This document shows, piece by piece, positions 8,772-17,733 of a DNA stretch of 64,000 nt (positions within the stretch are counted from its first letter, which is position 1; each line of letters starts with the position of its first letter). Made by a program: the position numbers and the translations under genes. The notes under the pieces were generated by a model that was given only the letters and a program-made list of their open reading frames with translations, was not told the DNA's origin and did not search any database. Source of the DNA: JACDAN01 sp963834825. Its GTDB lineage: Bacteria; Actinomycetota; Thermoleophilia; Gaiellales; Gaiellaceae. The stretch is taken from contig CAWICZ010000008.1 of assembly GCA_963834825.1 (NCBI GenBank), positions 128,559 to 192,558 of the forward strand, in the 5' to 3' direction.

Positions 8772-9979
8772 CGACCGCCGTCGAGAACTGGCGGATCGCG
8801 CTCAGCGCGCTGCGCGCGAACTGGTTCCGCGCCGTCCTGACCGCGCTCGGCGTGATCATCGGCGTCGCGTCGCTGGTCGCCGTGGCGGCGGTCAGCGCCG
8901 GCGCGCAGAAGGAGGTCGAGGACAGCATCCGGCGACTGGGCGCGAACGTCGTTCTCGTCGACGGCGAGTTCATCAACATCGGCACCGGACAGTCGGCGAC
9001 CGAGCGCACGATCACGGCTGCGGACGTCGCTGCGATCGCGAACCTGGCGATGGTGACGAGGGTCGCGCCGCATCAGGACATCGAGGGCCTGAACATCTCC
9101 GCGGGCCGCAACCAAGCGACCACTCGGCTGTTCGGCATCACCCCCGCCTACTCGGACATCTACAACCAGACGGTCCAGCAGGGACGGCTGATCTCGGCGA
9201 CCGACGTCGCCTTCGGCCGCACCGTGATGGTGATGGGGCTCGGCGCGGCGGAGACGCTCTTCCCCGGCCAGAACGCGCTCGGCCAGACGGTGCGTGTGGC
9301 GAACAAGGAGTTCGAGGTGGTCGGCATCCAGGCCCGCAAAGGACAGCTGGCCGACGAGAACCTCGACAGCCGGGTCTTCGTGCCCCTGCCGCTCGTGCTC
9401 GGGGTTCTGCTCGGCGGCACCGGCATGAAGAGCGTCGGCGTCCAGGTTGCCAGCGAGGCCGACATCGAGCCGGCGCAGGGCGCGATCGAGGATCTGCTCC
9501 GCACGCAGCACAGGCTGCCCGAGAGCTACGCAGACGACTTCTCGACCGAGGACCAGGCCGCGCTCGTGAAGGAGGCGCAGCGGGCGACGGGAACATTCCG
9601 CGTGCTCACCTACGCGCTCGGCGCGATCGCGCTGCTCGTCGGCGGGATCGGGATCATGAACATGATGCTGGTCTCGGTCCGCGAGCGGACACGAGAGATC
9701 GGGATCCGCAAGTCGGTCGGCGCCGATCCCTGGAAGGTTCAGGCCCAGTTCCTGATCGAGGCCCTCGTCCTCGGGATCCTCGGCGGCATTGCCGGCGTCC
9801 TGGCCGGGCTGGCGACGACCAGGCTCATCAGCTCGATCGCGGGGTGGCAGACGCTCGTCAGTCCTGCGTCTCTGATCATTGGGGTCGCGGTCGCGCTGGT
9901 CGTCGCGCTCTTCTTCGGGTTCTACCCCGCCCGCCGCGCCGCGCGGCTCGATCCGATCGCCGCCCTGCGCTACGAGTAG
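8768..9979 (+). CDS. MacB-like ABC transporter permease (FtsX domain)
   Basis: The product is 403 residues. It has one N-terminal transmembrane helix (about residues 18-42, AVLTALGVIIGVASLVAVAA), a large extracytoplasmic MacB_PCD domain (about 45-270) and three C-terminal helices of the FtsX type (about 275-395). The conserved cytoplasmic loop RERTREIGIRKSVGA contacts the ATPase in this family. The start codon overlaps the ATPase stop by 4 bp (ATGA), implying translational coupling. Together with the adaptor and ATPase it makes a MacAB-like pump. A short GC-rich hairpin follows the stop codon. Confidence 0.95.
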   Translation: MTTAVENWRIALSALRANWFRAVLTALGVIIGVASLVAVAAVSAGAQKEVEDSIRRLGANVVLVDGEFINIGTGQSATERTITAADVAAIANLAMVTRVAPHQDIEGLNISAGRNQATTRLFGITPAYSDIYNQTVQQGRLISATDVAFGRTVMVMGLGAAETLFPGQNALGQTVRVANKEFEVVGIQARKGQLADENLDSRVFVPLPLVLGVLLGGTGMKSVGVQVASEADIEPAQGAIEDLLRTQHRLPESYADDFSTEDQAALVKEAQRATGTFRVLTYALGAIALLVGGIGIMNMMLVSVRERTREIGIRKSVGADPWKVQAQFLIEALVLGILGGIAGVLAGLATTRLISSIAGWQTLVSPASLIIGVAVALVVALFFGFYPARRAARLDPIAALRYE

Positions 9980-9980
9980 C

Positions 9981-10001
9981 GGCCGGCGATTAGTTCCGGC
10001 C
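9981..10001 (+). terminator. Possible weak terminator hairpin after the ABC operon
   Basis: GGCCGG (9981-9986) and CCGGCC (9996-10001) form a 6-bp inverted repeat around a 9-nt loop, two bases after the permease stop. There is no T-tract, so this may only be a transcript-end stabiliser. Confidence 0.3.
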
Positions 10002-10046
10002 ATCCGCGCGTCATGAACTAGGTGGAAAAGCGCACAATGGAGTGCT

Positions 10047-11978
10047 GTGGCACAAGCGACCCATTCACTTGAGACCGCACGAAGCGCCGTCGGGCGTCAC
10101 GCCTGGCGCGATGCCTACGAGGCGTACTCGAGCCTCGATCGGAAGGAGCTCCCGGCCGAGGACCTCGAGCGGTTCGCGGAGGCCGCCTGGTGGCGCGGCA
10201 AGCTCGACGAAGCGATCAACCTGCGCGAGCGCTCGTACGCGCGCTTCTCGGCGGACGGTGACCGCCTCGCGGCCGCGCGGCTGGCGCTGACCCTCACCTG
10301 GGATCAGTCGGGCCGCGGTGCCTTTGCGGTCTCGCACGGCTGGTTCGCGACGGCCGAACGGCTGCTCGAAGGCGAGGCCGAATCGACTGTGCATGCCCGG
10401 CTCGTGTTGACCCGGGCGATCAACACGATGTTCGAGGGAAATCCCACCGAGGCGATTCCGGATTTCGACCACGCGTACGAGATCGCACAGAGGCTCGGGG
10501 ACAAGGACACTGAGATCCTCGCACTCGTGGGCAGGGGACGCTCCCTCGTCAAGAGCGGCGAGATCGACGAGGGCCTCGCGCTGCTCGACGAGGCGACCGC
10601 ATCGGCGGTCTGCGGCGAGCTCGAGCCACACTCGACCGGCCTCGTCTACTGCATCACGATCAGCGCCTGTCAGGACCTCGGGGACTACCGGCGTGCGGCC
10701 GAGTGGACGGAGGCCGCGAACCGCTGGTGCGACCAGCTCGACGTCTCGGGCTTCCCCGGAGCCTGCCGCATTCACCGCGCGGAAGTCCTCCGCCTCCGCG
10801 GCGACCTGGTGTCGGCCGAGAAGCAGGCGGTGGAGGCGTGCGAGGAGCTCCACGATTTCGACCGGTCGATCACGGCCGCCGGGTACTACGAGATCGGCGA
10901 GATCCGGCGCCGGCTCGGCGACTTCGCCGCCGCGGAGGAGGCGTACCGCAAGGCGAACGAGCTCGGCCGCGAGCCGCAGCCGGGCCGTTCCCTCCTTCGG
11001 CTAAGTGAAGGCAAGATCGACGCCGCAGTCGCCGGGATCACCCGCAAGCTGCAAGACACCACGGATCCGCTGGCGCGGCTACGACAGCTTCCGGCGCAGA
11101 TCGACATCGCGATCGCGGCGTCCGACCTGAAGACGGCGCGGACGGCGACGAGCGAGCTCGAGAGCATCGTCGACTCGTACAAGATCGGCGGCCGGCGCGC
11201 CCCCGCGTTCGACGCGACCGTGCAACAGGCCCACGGGCGGATCAAGCTCGCCGAGGACGACCCAGCGACGGCCGTCGACAAGCTCCGGTCGGCTCGCGAC
11301 GGCTGGCACTCGGTCGGCGCGCCGTACGAGACGGCGCAGGCTAGGACGCTGCTCGGCATCGCCTTCCGCCGCCAGGGTGACGAGGACGCAGCGACGGCCG
11401 AACTCGAGGCGGCACTCTCCACCTTCGAGCAGCTTGGAGCGGTCCTCGACGCGGCGCGTGTCGAGGAGCTGCTCGGCCGGCTGCAGACACGCCGGACGTT
11501 CCTGTTCACCGACATCGTCGACTCGACAAGGCTTCTCGAGACGCTGGGCAACGAGAAGTGGAAGAAGCTGTTGGCTCGACACGACGAGCTCCTCCGGGAC
11601 CGGATCGTCCAGGCCGGCGGAGACGTGATCAAGCAGACCGGCGACGGCTTCTTCGCGGCGTTCGACAGTCCGAAGGCCGCGATCGAGGCGGCTGTGGCGA
11701 TCCAGCGCGCGCTCGCGGACGAGATCGTCGCGCCCGACGTCAGGATCGGCGCCCACACGGGTGGGGCGTTCCATACCGACGCCGACTACTCCGACTACGG
11801 CGGCGAGGGCGTGCACGTCGCGGCGCGCCTCGGTGCGGCGGCGACGCCGACGGAGATCCTCGTCAGCCGTGAGACGCTCGACGGTGTCGGGACGGCCTTC
11901 CGACTCTCCGAGCCGCGGTCGGAGCTGCTCAGGGGGTTCGAGCAGCCGATCGACGTCGTCTCGGTGGTGTGGCGCTAG
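10047..11978 (+). CDS. TPR-repeat protein fused to a class III adenylate/guanylate cyclase domain
   Basis: The product is 643 residues. About residues 1-470 are helical tetratricopeptide-like repeats (for example the ARTLLGIAFRRQGDEDAATA unit near 430-450). A class III nucleotide cyclase domain occupies about 480-643. Metal-binding aspartates are visible at D489 in FLFTDIVDSTRL and D533 in QTGDGFFAAF, and the domain continues with RIGAHTGGAFHTDADYSDYG and VHVAARL. It therefore probably makes cAMP or cGMP, with the TPR part as sensor or protein-binding scaffold. No transmembrane segment is seen, so it should be cytosolic. A GTG start was chosen with GGAG four bases upstream. Such TPR-cyclases are common in Thermoleophilia and Mycobacterium-like actinobacteria. 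It stands alone and converges with the next gene. Confidence 0.88.
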   Translation: MAQATHSLETARSAVGRHAWRDAYEAYSSLDRKELPAEDLERFAEAAWWRGKLDEAINLRERSYARFSADGDRLAAARLALTLTWDQSGRGAFAVSHGWFATAERLLEGEAESTVHARLVLTRAINTMFEGNPTEAIPDFDHAYEIAQRLGDKDTEILALVGRGRSLVKSGEIDEGLALLDEATASAVCGELEPHSTGLVYCITISACQDLGDYRRAAEWTEAANRWCDQLDVSGFPGACRIHRAEVLRLRGDLVSAEKQAVEACEELHDFDRSITAAGYYEIGEIRRRLGDFAAAEEAYRKANELGREPQPGRSLLRLSEGKIDAAVAGITRKLQDTTDPLARLRQLPAQIDIAIAASDLKTARTATSELESIVDSYKIGGRRAPAFDATVQQAHGRIKLAEDDPATAVDKLRSARDGWHSVGAPYETAQARTLLGIAFRRQGDEDAATAELEAALSTFEQLGAVLDAARVEELLGRLQTRRTFLFTDIVDSTRLLETLGNEKWKKLLARHDELLRDRIVQAGGDVIKQTGDGFFAAFDSPKAAIEAAVAIQRALADEIVAPDVRIGAHTGGAFHTDADYSDYGGEGVHVAARLGAAATPTEILVSRETLDGVGTAFRLSEPRSELLRGFEQPIDVVSVVWR

Positions 11979-11981
11979 CTC

Positions 11982-14339
11982 TCAGTCGTCGTCGTCGTCG
12001 TTGAACTTCTTCGGCCGGCCCACGTCCGGCTTCGAGTAGTCGCACACACCCGTCGGGAAGATCTGCTCGAGGCGGGCGACGTCGTCGGCGCCAGGCAGCC
12101 AGGGCGCGTACAGCCCCTTCGAGATCGCCCTGGAGACCGGCTGAAGAGCGCACTTGAAGATGCTGCCCTCGATCGGCCCGCCCGAGACGATCCGCGACGT
12201 CTTGAAGAGCGGGAACAGCTGAGTGCAGGGGCCGGCAGGACGCGAATCGAGGATGCCGTTCCATGAATCGGTCCCGGCGTGGATCAGCGAGCCGTCCGTC
12301 GCGAAGCACGAGTCGACCGCACGGTCCGGCTTGTTGCGGGCGACGCTGCGCCAGGGCTTCGCGCGGATGTTCGCCTCCCACTGGTCGATCACCTCGAGCG
12401 CGAGCGGCGTCTGGTCGGAGGCCCGCGCAGGACGCGCATCGGTGAACCACACGACCTGGTTCGACGCGTTGTGGTCGAAGTTCAGCATCCGCTGCCGCGT
12501 CGCGAACGACTGGTGCGAGTGGTGCATGTCGAGCTCGGCCTCGAGGTAGTGGCGCCAGTCGATGATCGGGATGTCGATGTCGCCGCGGAAGACGATTCCC
12601 GACTCGTACGCCGCCCGCGCCGCCGTCATGTCGCCCTCACGCCTGGGCGCCGGCGTTACGCCGCCGTCCGGGCTGAGGCGCATGTTGCGGCGGCTCCAGG
12701 GGTCGAACTGCGCCGGGTCGGAGCAGAGGGCGCCGATGAACGGGCAGCCCTCCTGGACCATGTCGCTCGTTTCCTTCCAGGAGCCGATCGTGGCGTTGAG
12801 CTTGAGGAACTCGGGCGGGGTGATGTTCCCGTCCTTCACCGCCTGGAGCCCATACTGGACGCCGACGTTGTCGGACGGCACCCGCGCATAGCCGTTCGGG
12901 CCGACGCCGTAGACGTTCCGCAGGTCGTCCCAGTGCGTCCACTTGACCGCCGCGATCACGGCCGGGTCGTAGAACTCCGTGCCGGCGCCGGCTGTGCCGA
13001 AGTGCGGGTTCAGCGCGAGCGGTGTCAGACCGCGCCAGCCGTTCACGCACTCGCTATTGCCGGGCAGGCCGCCGCGGTACGGGTTCGGCCTCGTCGCGCT
13101 GGCGTTCAGGCCTTCGAGCCAGGTGCGGTTCGGCCACACGGCCCACTTGGGATTGGCGCCGTCGGTGATGTCCATGTAGTGCTCGAGCAGCTCGCAGTCG
13201 CCGACATGGATCGTCTGCGTGACCATGTCCGAGTACGAGTACTGCGGAATCGCCGCGTCGATGATCACGCCCGGGTGGCGCTGCGCGTACACGTACTGCT
13301 GAATCGCGCCGCCGGAGCCGCCGACGCCGACCGTGTAGGTCGGGACGCCGTAGCCCTCGATGAAGCGTTCCTTCGTCATGATCGCGGTCTCGGCGCCGAG
13401 GACGAGGTTGTAGTGCGTCGACGTCCGCGTTCCGCTGGAGTGGATGATCGCGTAGCCCTTGGACAGGCCTGGGTCGTAGAGGTGGCTGCCGCCGATCGTT
13501 CCCTGGTTGTGGCCGATCGCGACGCCGCCGTCGAAGGCGTAGATCACCCGGCCGTTCCAAAGCGACGTGTCTGGCGGCGCGGTCGTTTCGCCGGGCGGGG
13601 AGAGGATCGAGATCGCGTAGATGAAGCGGTTGATCGTGCCTCGCTCGCGCCGGACGACGTACGGCACCGTGTCGCCGTCGAGCGTGGTCGTCATCGCGAC
13701 GTCAGCGGGCAGCGGCCCGGCCGGGAGTGGCCGGAACCCGCCGGTGACCGTGCTCCGGTACTGGAAGTCGACGACCGTTGGAACCGTGCAGTCCTTGCTC
13801 CAGCCGATGAGCGGCGTCGTCTGGTTGCCCGGGGTCTGGAAGAGCCGCATGCCGATGCCGGCCTGGTTGTCGACCAGCGGGAAGCCGAGGCCCTGCTGCG
13901 TCTGCGTCTTGCAGACGAACGGCTGCTGCTGAGGCCCCGAAAAGACCGGCCCGGTCAGAGGATGGTTGACGAGCGTGAGCCGCGTCTTGCGACCGTTGCC
14001 GTGTCCCTTCGTGGTCGCAGTGAGCGAGTTCTCGCCCAGCTCGAGGCCGGTGACGAGACCCGTGCGGGTGCGTGCCGCCGCGTCGAGGTGGAGGGACGAA
14101 GTGACATCGCTGCCGTTCAGGAAGACCTTGGGCTTCGTCAGCGCGATGTTTCGGGGGATCGTCAGACGCACGAGCGCGTCGTCGCCGGTGACCATGCTCG
14201 CGGGGCTCGAGAGCACCTTCAGGCTCAAGCGGCCGCCGTGGCCGCGGTCGTCGCCGTGGCGGTTTCCCGCCGGCGCCGCGCTCGCAGCAGCGAGCGTCAA
14301 AAGGAACGCGAGCCCGACCCAAACCAGTCTCCTCTGCAT
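11982..14339 (-). CDS. Secreted DUF6351 family protein, alpha/beta-hydrolase-like
   Basis: The product is 785 residues with a signal peptide (MQRRLVWVGLAFLLTLAAAS, Ala-rich cleavage region). An N-terminal beta-rich region (about 40-130, including LKVLSSPASMVTGDDALVR) looks like a small Ig-like or carbohydrate-binding-like module. The central part carries GVGGSGGAIQQYVYAQRHPG near residue 340, a Gly-x-Ser-Gly nucleophile elbow typical of serine hydrolases. This architecture matches DUF6351 proteins, whose substrate is not established. Polyester, tannin-like ester or hydroxybutyrate-oligomer hydrolysis are possible by analogy only. The C-terminus ends in a run of aspartates. It converges with the cyclase gene, with only 3 bp between the two stop codons. 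Confidence 0.8.
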   Translation of the reverse strand: MQRRLVWVGLAFLLTLAAASAAPAGNRHGDDRGHGGRLSLKVLSSPASMVTGDDALVRLTIPRNIALTKPKVFLNGSDVTSSLHLDAAARTRTGLVTGLELGENSLTATTKGHGNGRKTRLTLVNHPLTGPVFSGPQQQPFVCKTQTQQGLGFPLVDNQAGIGMRLFQTPGNQTTPLIGWSKDCTVPTVVDFQYRSTVTGGFRPLPAGPLPADVAMTTTLDGDTVPYVVRRERGTINRFIYAISILSPPGETTAPPDTSLWNGRVIYAFDGGVAIGHNQGTIGGSHLYDPGLSKGYAIIHSSGTRTSTHYNLVLGAETAIMTKERFIEGYGVPTYTVGVGGSGGAIQQYVYAQRHPGVIIDAAIPQYSYSDMVTQTIHVGDCELLEHYMDITDGANPKWAVWPNRTWLEGLNASATRPNPYRGGLPGNSECVNGWRGLTPLALNPHFGTAGAGTEFYDPAVIAAVKWTHWDDLRNVYGVGPNGYARVPSDNVGVQYGLQAVKDGNITPPEFLKLNATIGSWKETSDMVQEGCPFIGALCSDPAQFDPWSRRNMRLSPDGGVTPAPRREGDMTAARAAYESGIVFRGDIDIPIIDWRHYLEAELDMHHSHQSFATRQRMLNFDHNASNQVVWFTDARPARASDQTPLALEVIDQWEANIRAKPWRSVARNKPDRAVDSCFATDGSLIHAGTDSWNGILDSRPAGPCTQLFPLFKTSRIVSGGPIEGSIFKCALQPVSRAISKGLYAPWLPGADDVARLEQIFPTGVCDYSKPDVGRPKKFNDDDDD

Positions 14340-14386
14340 CTGTCCCTCCCCTTTCTTCGACCCCGTGCGGGCCGACTATCTCACGA

Positions 14387-15370
14387 CTAGTCCTTCGAAG
14401 GGGCCTGCAACTCGACCTCAGCCGGCTCACCACGGCGGAGCTCGCGGCTGCGTTCGGCTTCGGCGTTGACCTCGGCGCCGAAGAGCAGCGCGAGCGCGCT
14501 GAGCCAGAGCCAGGTGAGCATGATGATCACGCCGGCGAGCGAGCCCCACGCCTTGTTGTACGAGGCGAACGAGCTCACGAAGTAGGCGAAGCCGGCGGAC
14601 GCGACCAGCCAGACGACGACGCTGATGACGGTTCCGAACGTGATGAACCGCCAGCGCGGGTGGTCGATGTTCGGCCCCAGGTAGAGGATCGTCGCGGACG
14701 AGAAGAAGAGGCCGAGCAGCAGAATCGGCCACTGAGCCGTCCACCACAGCCAGCCGACGAGCGTCTCGGCGTCGAGCGCCGAGCCGATCGCGTCGGACAA
14801 GACCGGTCCGAGCACGAGCAGACCGAACGCGAGGGCGAACGCGAGCAACAGCAGGAGGACGATCGCGAGCGCCGTCACCCGCTGTTTGAAGAAGCCGCGC
14901 GTCTCCTCCCGGTCGTACGCGGTGTTGAGTGACCACATCAGTGTCTGCATGGCACCGGTGAGCGTCCAGAGTGCGAGTACCGACCCGACGACGATCAGGC
15001 TGATTCCCGAGCTCGACTGGCTCGCCGTCACCCGCTCGAGGCTGCCCTGGATCAGCGTCAACGCCTCCTGCGGCACGACTCCCTCCAGCTTGTCGATGAT
15101 CGTGCCGATCACATCGTCGTCACCGACGAGGCTGAAGACGCCGACCGCGACGAGGAGCGCCGCCGGGATCGCGAGGAACGCGTAGTAGGCGAGCGCGGCA
15201 GCCAGGTTGGTGATGTGGTCGGCCAGGGATTCCTTCACCGCCCTGATCAGGATGGCGCCGTAGTCGCGCATGGAGAGGTCGCGCGGCCTGGGGTCCGAGA
15301 GCGTCGGCTCGTCGCGTTCCGGTTGCGGTGCCGTGGCCCCCGGCGGCAAGGGGTCGGTCATGACCTGCAT
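14387..15370 (-). CDS. YihY/BrkB family inner-membrane protein
   Basis: The product is 327 residues. A short charged N-terminus (about 1-35) is followed by LADHITNLAAALAYYAFLAIP, which is the family signature, then six predicted transmembrane helices. Conserved YihY features such as MQTLMWSLNTAYDREETRGF and LYLGPNIDHPRWRFITFGT are present. The role of the family is unsettled: it was long mis-called RNase BN, and a transport function is often suggested. The C-terminal tail is charged and cytosolic. An alternative start is the ATG at 15361. It lies 47 bp from the divergently oriented end of the DUF6351 gene on the same strand and is probably transcribed separately. Confidence 0.88.
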   Translation of the reverse strand: MQVMTDPLPPGATAPQPERDEPTLSDPRPRDLSMRDYGAILIRAVKESLADHITNLAAALAYYAFLAIPAALLVAVGVFSLVGDDDVIGTIIDKLEGVVPQEALTLIQGSLERVTASQSSSGISLIVVGSVLALWTLTGAMQTLMWSLNTAYDREETRGFFKQRVTALAIVLLLLLAFALAFGLLVLGPVLSDAIGSALDAETLVGWLWWTAQWPILLLGLFFSSATILYLGPNIDHPRWRFITFGTVISVVVWLVASAGFAYFVSSFASYNKAWGSLAGVIIMLTWLWLSALALLFGAEVNAEAERSRELRRGEPAEVELQAPSKD

Positions 15371-15475
15371 CTTGCCGCTCGGCCCCGCGGCTAACCGCGG
15401 AGCTCACGAGATTGTCCGAGAAACGGCGAGCATTGGCGCGCCGGCCACCGTCGAGTAGAGGGTCGGCCGAGAGCC

Positions 15476-16126
15476 TCAGCGCCGTGCGCTGCCCAGTACG
15501 TACGGCGCTGAGGTGATCGTCAGCAGGGACGACGAGTGGAAACCGCGCTCGAGCTCGGCGACCCGAAACCCGGCCGCGCGGATCGCAGCCTCGGTGTCCC
15601 TCGTCGTCTCGCAGCCGCCGAGGGCACGCGTCCAGAAAAGCGCATCCACCCCGCGCTGGATCAGCCGGAACGCAGCATGCGGGGACCGCACGTGCTCCCA
15701 GAAGCGGAGCTCACCATCGTTCCTGAGCACGCGGCGGAGCTCGCGAAGCGAGCCGGCCGGATCGGGCACGGAGCAGAGGACGCCTGAGACGACCGCGGCG
15801 TCGAAGGCGCCGTCCTCGGCCGGCAGGGACTCGGCGACCCCGTCGACGACGTCGATCGGCACCGCAGCGGTGCGAGCCCGCTCAGCTGCGGCCGCCCGCG
15901 CAGTCGGATCGGGCTCGACCGCGAGGACGTGGACGACCTCCGGCGGGTAGTGCTCGAACGTGCGGCCGTCGCCCGCCCCCGGCTCGATCACCCGGCCGCG
16001 CAGACCGGCGCGCACGCGACGGTGGAGCTCGCGAGCGCCGAGATCGGGCTTCCGCTGCTCTCGTCGCTCGAGATACCGCGCGAAGCGCGACTGCTGCGGG
16101 CCGTAGAGGGGCGTGTCCGTCGTCAA
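15476..16126 (-). CDS. Class I SAM-dependent methyltransferase
   Basis: The product is 216 residues, with a UbiE/COQ5-like Rossmann methyltransferase fold. Motif I is VIEPGAGDGRTFEHYPPE (about residues 47-64). The acidic end of strand beta2 is AVEPDPTARAAAAERA, and AFDAAVVSGVLCSVPDPAGS gives motif post-I/II. The C-terminal half resembles phospholipid or menaquinone methyltransferases, but the acceptor cannot be told. The only start in frame is a TTG at 16126 with a poor ribosome-binding site, so the exact N-terminus is uncertain. It is divergent from the DUF4394 gene. Confidence 0.85.
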   Translation of the reverse strand: MTTDTPLYGPQQSRFARYLERREQRKPDLGARELHRRVRAGLRGRVIEPGAGDGRTFEHYPPEVVHVLAVEPDPTARAAAAERARTAAVPIDVVDGVAESLPAEDGAFDAAVVSGVLCSVPDPAGSLRELRRVLRNDGELRFWEHVRSPHAAFRLIQRGVDALFWTRALGGCETTRDTEAAIRAAGFRVAELERGFHSSSLLTITSAPYVLGSARR

Positions 16127-16198
16127 GCGACGAATTGAACCCTAGGCGGGACTCCTGCGAAGAGCCTCCTGACACGTACATCGACCTTGGAGGCTCCA

Positions 16199-17062
16199 AT
16201 GCACCTCTCACGGTTCTTCCGCCGCGGCATCGTGCTCGTCGCGCTTCTTGCGCTCGCGATGCCGCTCGCCGCACTTGCCGACGGTGGCAAGCGCGGCAAC
16301 GATCGTCGTAGCGACGGTCGCGTCTTCTACGCGACCAACACGGCGGGCAAGCTGCTCAAGTTCAACTCCGACGAACCCCGCAAGCTTCGCTCGAAGCAGA
16401 TCACGGGTCTCCCGATGGGAGTCTCGATCAAGGGGATCGACTTTCGCCCCGCCTCGGGCGACCTGTACGCGCTCGGCAGCGACCGGGTCGTCTACAGGCT
16501 GAACCCCAACACGGCGATCGCCGTGCCCGAGGGGAAGAGCTTCGACCTGATGCCCTCGATCCTCTCCGGCTTGAACAACGGGTTCGACTTCAACCCGACC
16601 GTGGACAAGATCCGCGTCACGAGCGACGCCGCCGACAACCTGCGGCTGAATCCCGACGACGGCACGCTGCTCTCGGTCGACACGAAGCTGACGCCGGCCG
16701 GCGTTCAGGTGGTCGGATCGGCCTACACGAACTCGTCCTTCACCGCCTTCGCCACCCGCCCCACGGTGACCGAGCTCTACGCCTATGACGTCGGCGCGAG
16801 CCCGGACAAGCTGTGGATCCAGCGGCCGGCGAACGCGGGGACGCTGATCATGCCCCAGTCGACCGGGCTGAACCTCAGCGGCAACCTCGGCTTCGACATC
16901 GCCGGCGCAGCCAACGTTGGCTGGCTCGCAGGGAACTCGGAGGGGCGCTACTCCTCCCGCCTGTACCGGCTCGACATCAACACCGGACGGACGAAGTTGG
17001 TGGGTCGGATCGGTGACGGCTCCCACACGATCACTGGTCTCGCGGCAGTTCAAGACCAGTAG
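16199..17062 (+). CDS. Secreted DUF4394 domain protein
   Basis: The product is 287 residues. The start is ATG 16199 with GGAGG at 16189-16193. A TTG in frame at 16187 is part of the ribosome-binding site rather than a start. A signal peptide is clear (RRGIVLVALLALAMPLAALA). The mature part is a DUF4394 repeat domain: VFYATNTAGKLLKFNSDEPR, VSIKGIDFRPASGDLYALGS, GFDFNPTVDKIRVTSDAADN and GLNLSGNLGFDIAG are typical beta-propeller-like segments. The function of the family is unknown, and it is often found next to ECF sigma/anti-sigma pairs. Here such a pair follows 96 bp downstream on the same strand, beyond a GC-rich hairpin, so the protein is a plausible target of that sigma factor (inference). 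Confidence 0.88.
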   Translation: MHLSRFFRRGIVLVALLALAMPLAALADGGKRGNDRRSDGRVFYATNTAGKLLKFNSDEPRKLRSKQITGLPMGVSIKGIDFRPASGDLYALGSDRVVYRLNPNTAIAVPEGKSFDLMPSILSGLNNGFDFNPTVDKIRVTSDAADNLRLNPDDGTLLSVDTKLTPAGVQVVGSAYTNSSFTAFATRPTVTELYAYDVGASPDKLWIQRPANAGTLIMPQSTGLNLSGNLGFDIAGAANVGWLAGNSEGRYSSRLYRLDINTGRTKLVGRIGDGSHTITGLAAVQDQ

Positions 17063-17074
17063 GCGCATGACACC

Positions 17075-17105
17075 GGGGCGGGTCGGCTCCCCTACGGCCC
17101 GCCCC
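17075..17105 (+). terminator. GC-rich hairpin between DUF4394 gene and ECF sigma gene
   Basis: GGGGCGGGTC (17075-17084) pairs with GGCCCGCCCC (17096-17105), with one G-T pair and an 11-nt loop. There is no T-run, but the position 13 bp after a stop codon fits a terminator or attenuator that separates the secreted protein from the regulators. Confidence 0.5.
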
Positions 17106-17157
17106 AAAGCGCCTCCGAACCGCGAACGTGCTGCGCGCGAATCCGAGACGTCGTCAC

Positions 17158-17733
17158 ATGGATTCGATCTCAGCAGTCGCCGCAGAGAGAGATGCCTTCG
17201 AGGAGGCCCACCTCCTCGCACTCGTAGCGGGTGGAGACCGCGGGGAGCCGCTCGAAGAGCTCTACGACCGCTACGCCCGACGGGTGTTCGGGCTCGGCCT
17301 GAGACTGCTCGACGACCCCGGCCTGGCCGAGGACCTGGTTCAGGAGACATTCGTGCGGCTCTGGCGGTCGGCACACCGGTTCGACCCCGCCAAAGGCTCC
17401 GTGCGGACGTTCCTCTTCACACTCGCCCGGCGGGCGGCCGTGGATCTCTGGCGGCGTGGCCGCGGGAACTCGAGTCCACTCGGGCCGGGACCCGAGCAGG
17501 CTGCGGGCGAAGATGCCTTCGAGGAGCTGCTCCTCGGTCTCGACGTTCGGGCTGCACTCGACGAGCTGTCCGTGAAGCATCGCGAGGTGCTGGAGCTTCA
17601 CTACGACTGTGGGCTCACCCAGCAGCAGATCAGCGACCTGCTTACGATCCCGCTCGGCACCGTCAAGACGCGCACGTACCACGCCTTGCGCGCGCTGAAG
17701 GAACAGCTCACGGATCGGGGTCTCCTTGACTGA
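17158..17733 (+). CDS. ECF-family RNA polymerase sigma factor
   Basis: The product is 191 residues from ATG 17158 (an in-frame GTG lies at 17128). Region sigma2 has YDRYARRVFGLGLRLLDDPG and AEDLVQETFVRLWRSAHRFD with RTFLFTLARRAAVDLWRR. Region sigma4 has VLELHYDCGLTQQQISDLLT followed by IPLGTVKTRTYHAL, the helix-turn-helix for the -35 element. The pattern resembles the SigK-like group that pairs with RskA anti-sigma factors. The downstream gene overlaps by 8 bp (TTGACTGA) and is indeed an RskA-type anti-sigma factor. It probably responds to an envelope signal transmitted by that partner. Confidence 0.95.
   Translation: MDSISAVAAERDAFEEAHLLALVAGGDRGEPLEELYDRYARRVFGLGLRLLDDPGLAEDLVQETFVRLWRSAHRFDPAKGSVRTFLFTLARRAAVDLWRRGRGNSSPLGPGPEQAAGEDAFEELLLGLDVRAALDELSVKHREVLELHYDCGLTQQQISDLLTIPLGTVKTRTYHALRALKEQLTDRGLLD

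Noticed and set aside
8393..10003. 536-residue frame antisense to the MacB-like genes
   Set aside because: No domain, and it covers two well-supported ABC genes.
12279..14390. 703-residue open frame on the + strand opposite DUF6351
   Set aside because: It is Arg/Val/Asp-rich with no domain, and lies antisense to a gene with a clear signal peptide and nucleophile elbow; a GC-bias shadow.
16127..16198. ECF-type promoter before DUF4394
   Set aside because: A GAAC is present, but no convincing partner -10 at proper spacing could be shown by eye.
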